Source: JAMZMI01 sp964353015 (lineage in GTDB: Bacteria; Bacteroidota; Bacteroidia; Cytophagales; Cyclobacteriaceae). From it: a stretch of DNA of 64,000 bases. Every line of letters starts with the position of its first letter. The stretch's first letter is position 1. A program made the position numbers and the translations under genes. Of this stretch, positions 61,850 to 64,000 are shown piece after piece. Location of the stretch: contig CAYGUA010000015.1 of assembly GCA_964353015.1 (NCBI GenBank), forward strand, positions 56,283 through 120,282, read 5' to 3'. The notes beneath the pieces are model-generated. The model was not told where the DNA came from. It did no database searches and saw only the letters and a program-made list of their open reading frames with translations.

Positions 61850-63217
61850 TTATGCAAGTGGAAATGAAATCTTAAACCTGGAACCGGATTTTAATTTTAT
61901 AAATTGGATTTTGCCATCATGCTTTTCCATTATGGTATACGCCATATATAATCCAAGACCGCTTCCTTTGCCCTCATCTTTTGTACTAAAAAAAGGTTCA
62001 AAAAGATTGGCTTCTAGTTCATTTTTAATACCTGAGCCATTATCAGTTATTTCGATGATGCAAGTCGATTTTATTGAATATAGACGGGTTTTAATTTTAC
62101 CTTTTTCATTAACTTCAACTGCTTCAACTGCATTTTTTAGCACATTCATAATAACTTGACTTATTTCATTTATGTTGCCATTGATGATAACGGAATCTTC
62201 AATTTCATTAGTAAATAAAATTGAGCTATGGCTATTTAAAAATACCGCAATACATTCATCCACCAATTTTGTTAGGTTGATAATGGATGGTTCAAAAGAC
62301 ATTGATTTAGGAGATATACCAATGAGATTGCCAATTATGATGGATGCTTTGTGCGATCCATTTTGAATATTATTGAGTAATAGGGCAATTTCTTCAAAAA
62401 GTAACTGGGCCGGTTGATTATTAGGTAGGTCAATGAAATCCTTTAATTCGTCGAGATCCTTCATTATCGGCGGGACACTTCCGCCAATATAGTTTAAAGG
62501 ATTGTTGAGTTCATGAGCGATTCCAGCGGTTAACCTACCAATTGATGCCAATTTTTCTGATTCAACCAGTCTCTTTTGAGCAGTTTTTAGCTTTTCCAAA
62601 GTTTCCTGGGTTGCAGAGATGGCGTTCTTTAACTCTCGGTTCAGCCCTTCTAATTCTTTATTTTGTTTAAAAACGATTCTTCTTTCTTTTTCATAGGCAT
62701 TTTTGAGATAGTTGACGATTAAAAGCACACTAAATAGAATTACCAAATAATCATACGGCAATGTTTCATAATCTGTAGGTTTGGTTTGTACCCAATTTGT
62801 TGTCATTTGAATCACGACAAGTGAAAGAAGCAACACAGCTAAATAGATTAAAAATGTCAGACGCCATTTTTTGGGTAATATCACGATTGAAATGATTCCA
62901 ATTCCTACTGCACCAATGCCTGTGGGGCCATTGTATCCGGAAAGCCAAAACCAGAAAAATATTAAGAATGCATTTGCGAAGATGACTAGAGGTATTCGAA
63001 GTAATTCGAATTTCCCCCTATAGCGTGAAAGGTAAAGAAAAAGGCCAGCTACAAGAGCAATGACAAGTTCAATAACAGGTAAAATATTTAGCCCAAATAA
63101 TATTACCCCCTGAATCAATCCATGCATCATAACGATGATGATCATCAGACATATCATTTCGAAAAGAGATTTTTCAAAATGATACGGAATTCTATCCATA
63201 ACCTTTGACTCTAGCAT
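61850..63217 (-). CDS. Membrane sensor histidine kinase
   Basis: The 455-residue protein has about six transmembrane helices within residues 18-175, then a coiled coil (KQNKELEGLNRELKNA), a HisKA-type helix with the phospho-accepting H235 in GIAHELNNPLNY, and a HATPase domain (N box NVLKNAVEAV, G boxes DNGSGI and GKGSGLGLYMAY). It should sense a membrane or intramembrane cue and phosphorylate a regulator. No regulator is adjacent; an orphan LuxR-type regulator sits at 10.0-10.7 kb, but a link is only a guess. 58 bp from the CHAT gene, same strand. Confidence 0.9.
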   Translation of the reverse strand: MLESKVMDRIPYHFEKSLFEMICLMIIIVMMHGLIQGVILFGLNILPVIELVIALVAGLFLYLSRYRGKFELLRIPLVIFANAFLIFFWFWLSGYNGPTGIGAVGIGIISIVILPKKWRLTFLIYLAVLLLSLVVIQMTTNWVQTKPTDYETLPYDYLVILFSVLLIVNYLKNAYEKERRIVFKQNKELEGLNRELKNAISATQETLEKLKTAQKRLVESEKLASIGRLTAGIAHELNNPLNYIGGSVPPIMKDLDELKDFIDLPNNQPAQLLFEEIALLLNNIQNGSHKASIIIGNLIGISPKSMSFEPSIINLTKLVDECIAVFLNSHSSILFTNEIEDSVIINGNINEISQVIMNVLKNAVEAVEVNEKGKIKTRLYSIKSTCIIEITDNGSGIKNELEANLFEPFFSTKDEGKGSGLGLYMAYTIMEKHDGKIQFIKLKSGSRFKISFPLA

Positions 63218-63274
63218 TTTTATCTATCAGAGAGAGTTCTTATGAACCCATACTAAAGTTAGATCAATAGTTTT

Positions 63275-64000
63275 TCAATTGCCAACCATCACGAAGGCGC
63301 CCCAATAATATGGAGATTTCCATTTTGCTTTAAGTCTCTTTTGCGCGGTTATGAAGGCTTGTTGTTTTGTTTTACCACTGAGCCATTCTTCATAAAAAAT
63401 TGTCATCAGTTCTTGAGTGGCCTCATCATCTACTGTCCACATAGACATGATCATGGTTTCTGCACCGGCCACACTAAAGGCTCGCTGCAAACCGTAAACT
63501 CCTTCACCATTTTTGACCTCACCCAGACCTGTTTCACATGCAGAAAGAACTACCAACTCTGTATTTTCAAGATTTAAATTCATTGCTTCATATGCCGTGA
63601 GAATTCCATCCTCCGCGAAAGTTTGGGTTTCAGAAATTTTACCATTGGCTATGAAGCTGTTTGCTCCGGCGAGGATAAGCCCAGATCTTAGAAGTGGATT
63701 TTCCATGTATTCATCCGTATTGCCATCTCCGGCTTGACTTTCTAAGAAAAATCCGTGAGTAGCAATATGCAGCACTTTTGGGTTATTAATTTTTTTGATA
63801 CTTTCTTCAAGCGCTTCATTGCTGAGATATGTGGTCACTTCCACATTTTTAACTTGGTAAAGACTATCAATCAATCCGACTTCTTTCTTCGTTCCCGGTA
63901 GCAATGCCAAAAGTTGATTAGAACGCATATATCTCAGCATATTTCCTCTCAATCCGCGCGGAATAGAGCCACCACGAGAAATTGAAACACTGTTAGATTC
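63275..64000 (-). CDS. CHAT domain-containing protein (partial, cut at window edge)
   Basis: The frame stays open to the end of the window; the TTG at 63952 is not the true start, since coding text continues upstream (ESNSVSISRGGSIP). About 241 residues are visible. The caspase-like CHAT domain carries the catalytic histidine in HIATHGFF and cysteine in LSACETGLG, with GVYGLQRAFSVAGAETMIMS after it. The typical protein has N-terminal TPR repeats, which would lie beyond the edge. It is 57 bp upstream of the histidine kinase on the same strand. Confidence 0.88.
   Translation of the reverse strand, partial: ESNSVSISRGGSIPRGLRGNMLRYMRSNQLLALLPGTKKEVGLIDSLYQVKNVEVTTYLSNEALEESIKKINNPKVLHIATHGFFLESQAGDGNTDEYMENPLLRSGLILAGANSFIANGKISETQTFAEDGILTAYEAMNLNLENTELVVLSACETGLGEVKNGEGVYGLQRAFSVAGAETMIMSMWTVDDEATQELMTIFYEEWLSGKTKQQAFITAQKRLKAKWKSPYYWGAFVMVGN

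Overview
The window comes from the chromosome of a member of the Bacteroidota, most likely a gliding marine-type Cytophagales (Reichenbachiella/Marivirga/Fulvivirga-like). Grounds seen in the sequence: AT-rich DNA, promoters of the Bacteroidota form (TTG or TTTG, 19-bp gap, TAnnTTTG), a TonB receptor with an N-terminal carboxypeptidase-like domain, an STN-domain protein, a RemB/Wzi-like outer-membrane protein, type B ribosomal protein L31, and a Bacteroidota-type GlmU-like sugar nucleotidyltransferase. The genus is inference. It looks like ordinary core chromosome: I found no rRNA, tRNA, insertion sequence, integrase, phage gene or CRISPR array.

Layout. 0-5.1 kb: a three-gene envelope operon with an STN protein carrying LA_2272-type surface repeats, a repeat-only paralogue and a TonB-dependent receptor. 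5.1-10 kb: a small CxxC protein divergent from a MarR regulator, which leads a fatty-acid beta-oxidation operon (FadN-type hydratase/dehydrogenase and FadA-type thiolase) closed by a terminator. 10-21 kb: an orphan LuxR-type response regulator, a YHS protein, a membrane-tethered TAXI-domain protein facing a CASTOR/POLLUX-like ion channel, three unlisted small proteins, a phosphoesterase, a Rieske ferredoxin, a Na+/Ca2+ exchanger, an SDR enzyme, two tandem TerB-like proteins and a bestrophin. 21-27 kb (minus strand): GH3 glycosidase, DSD1-type PLP enzyme, YifB ATPase, a small membrane protein and the RemB-like protein. 27-32.6 kb (plus strand): L31, GlmU-like protein, DNA polymerase III delta-prime, HemC, cyclophilin lipoprotein and an ATP-grasp enzyme.

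32.6-44.7 kb: PspC-like small protein, two coupled unknowns, arylamine N-acetyltransferase, an unknown periplasmic protein, Tag glycosylase, a fatty-acid desaturase, release factor 1, a beta-helix lipoprotein, YjbQ, an SGNH esterase, YitT, a Kir-type K+ channel, a paraoxonase-like lactonase and PPK2. 44.7-53.4 kb (minus strand): penicillin-binding protein 1C, a giant alpha-2-macroglobulin lipoprotein with an intact thioester, and an M23 peptidase, which together look like an envelope defence/cell-wall block. 53.4-53.6 kb is a non-coding stretch with several hairpins and a plus-strand terminator, a candidate small RNA. 53.6-64 kb: MBL hydrolase, PaaI-like thioesterase, Lgt, a small conserved protein, a lipid kinase, threonine dehydratase, DNA polymerase I, a dienelactone hydrolase, a membrane histidine kinase and a CHAT-domain protein cut by the window edge.

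Four small proteins (34, 41, 49 and 57 aa) were found by reading the gaps directly. Several starts were moved to a nearer ATG where the longest reading frame began at TTG or GTG. The most unusual points are the STN/LA_2272/TonB operon, the TAXI-CASTOR/POLLUX divergent pair, and the candidate RNA at 53.4-53.6 kb.
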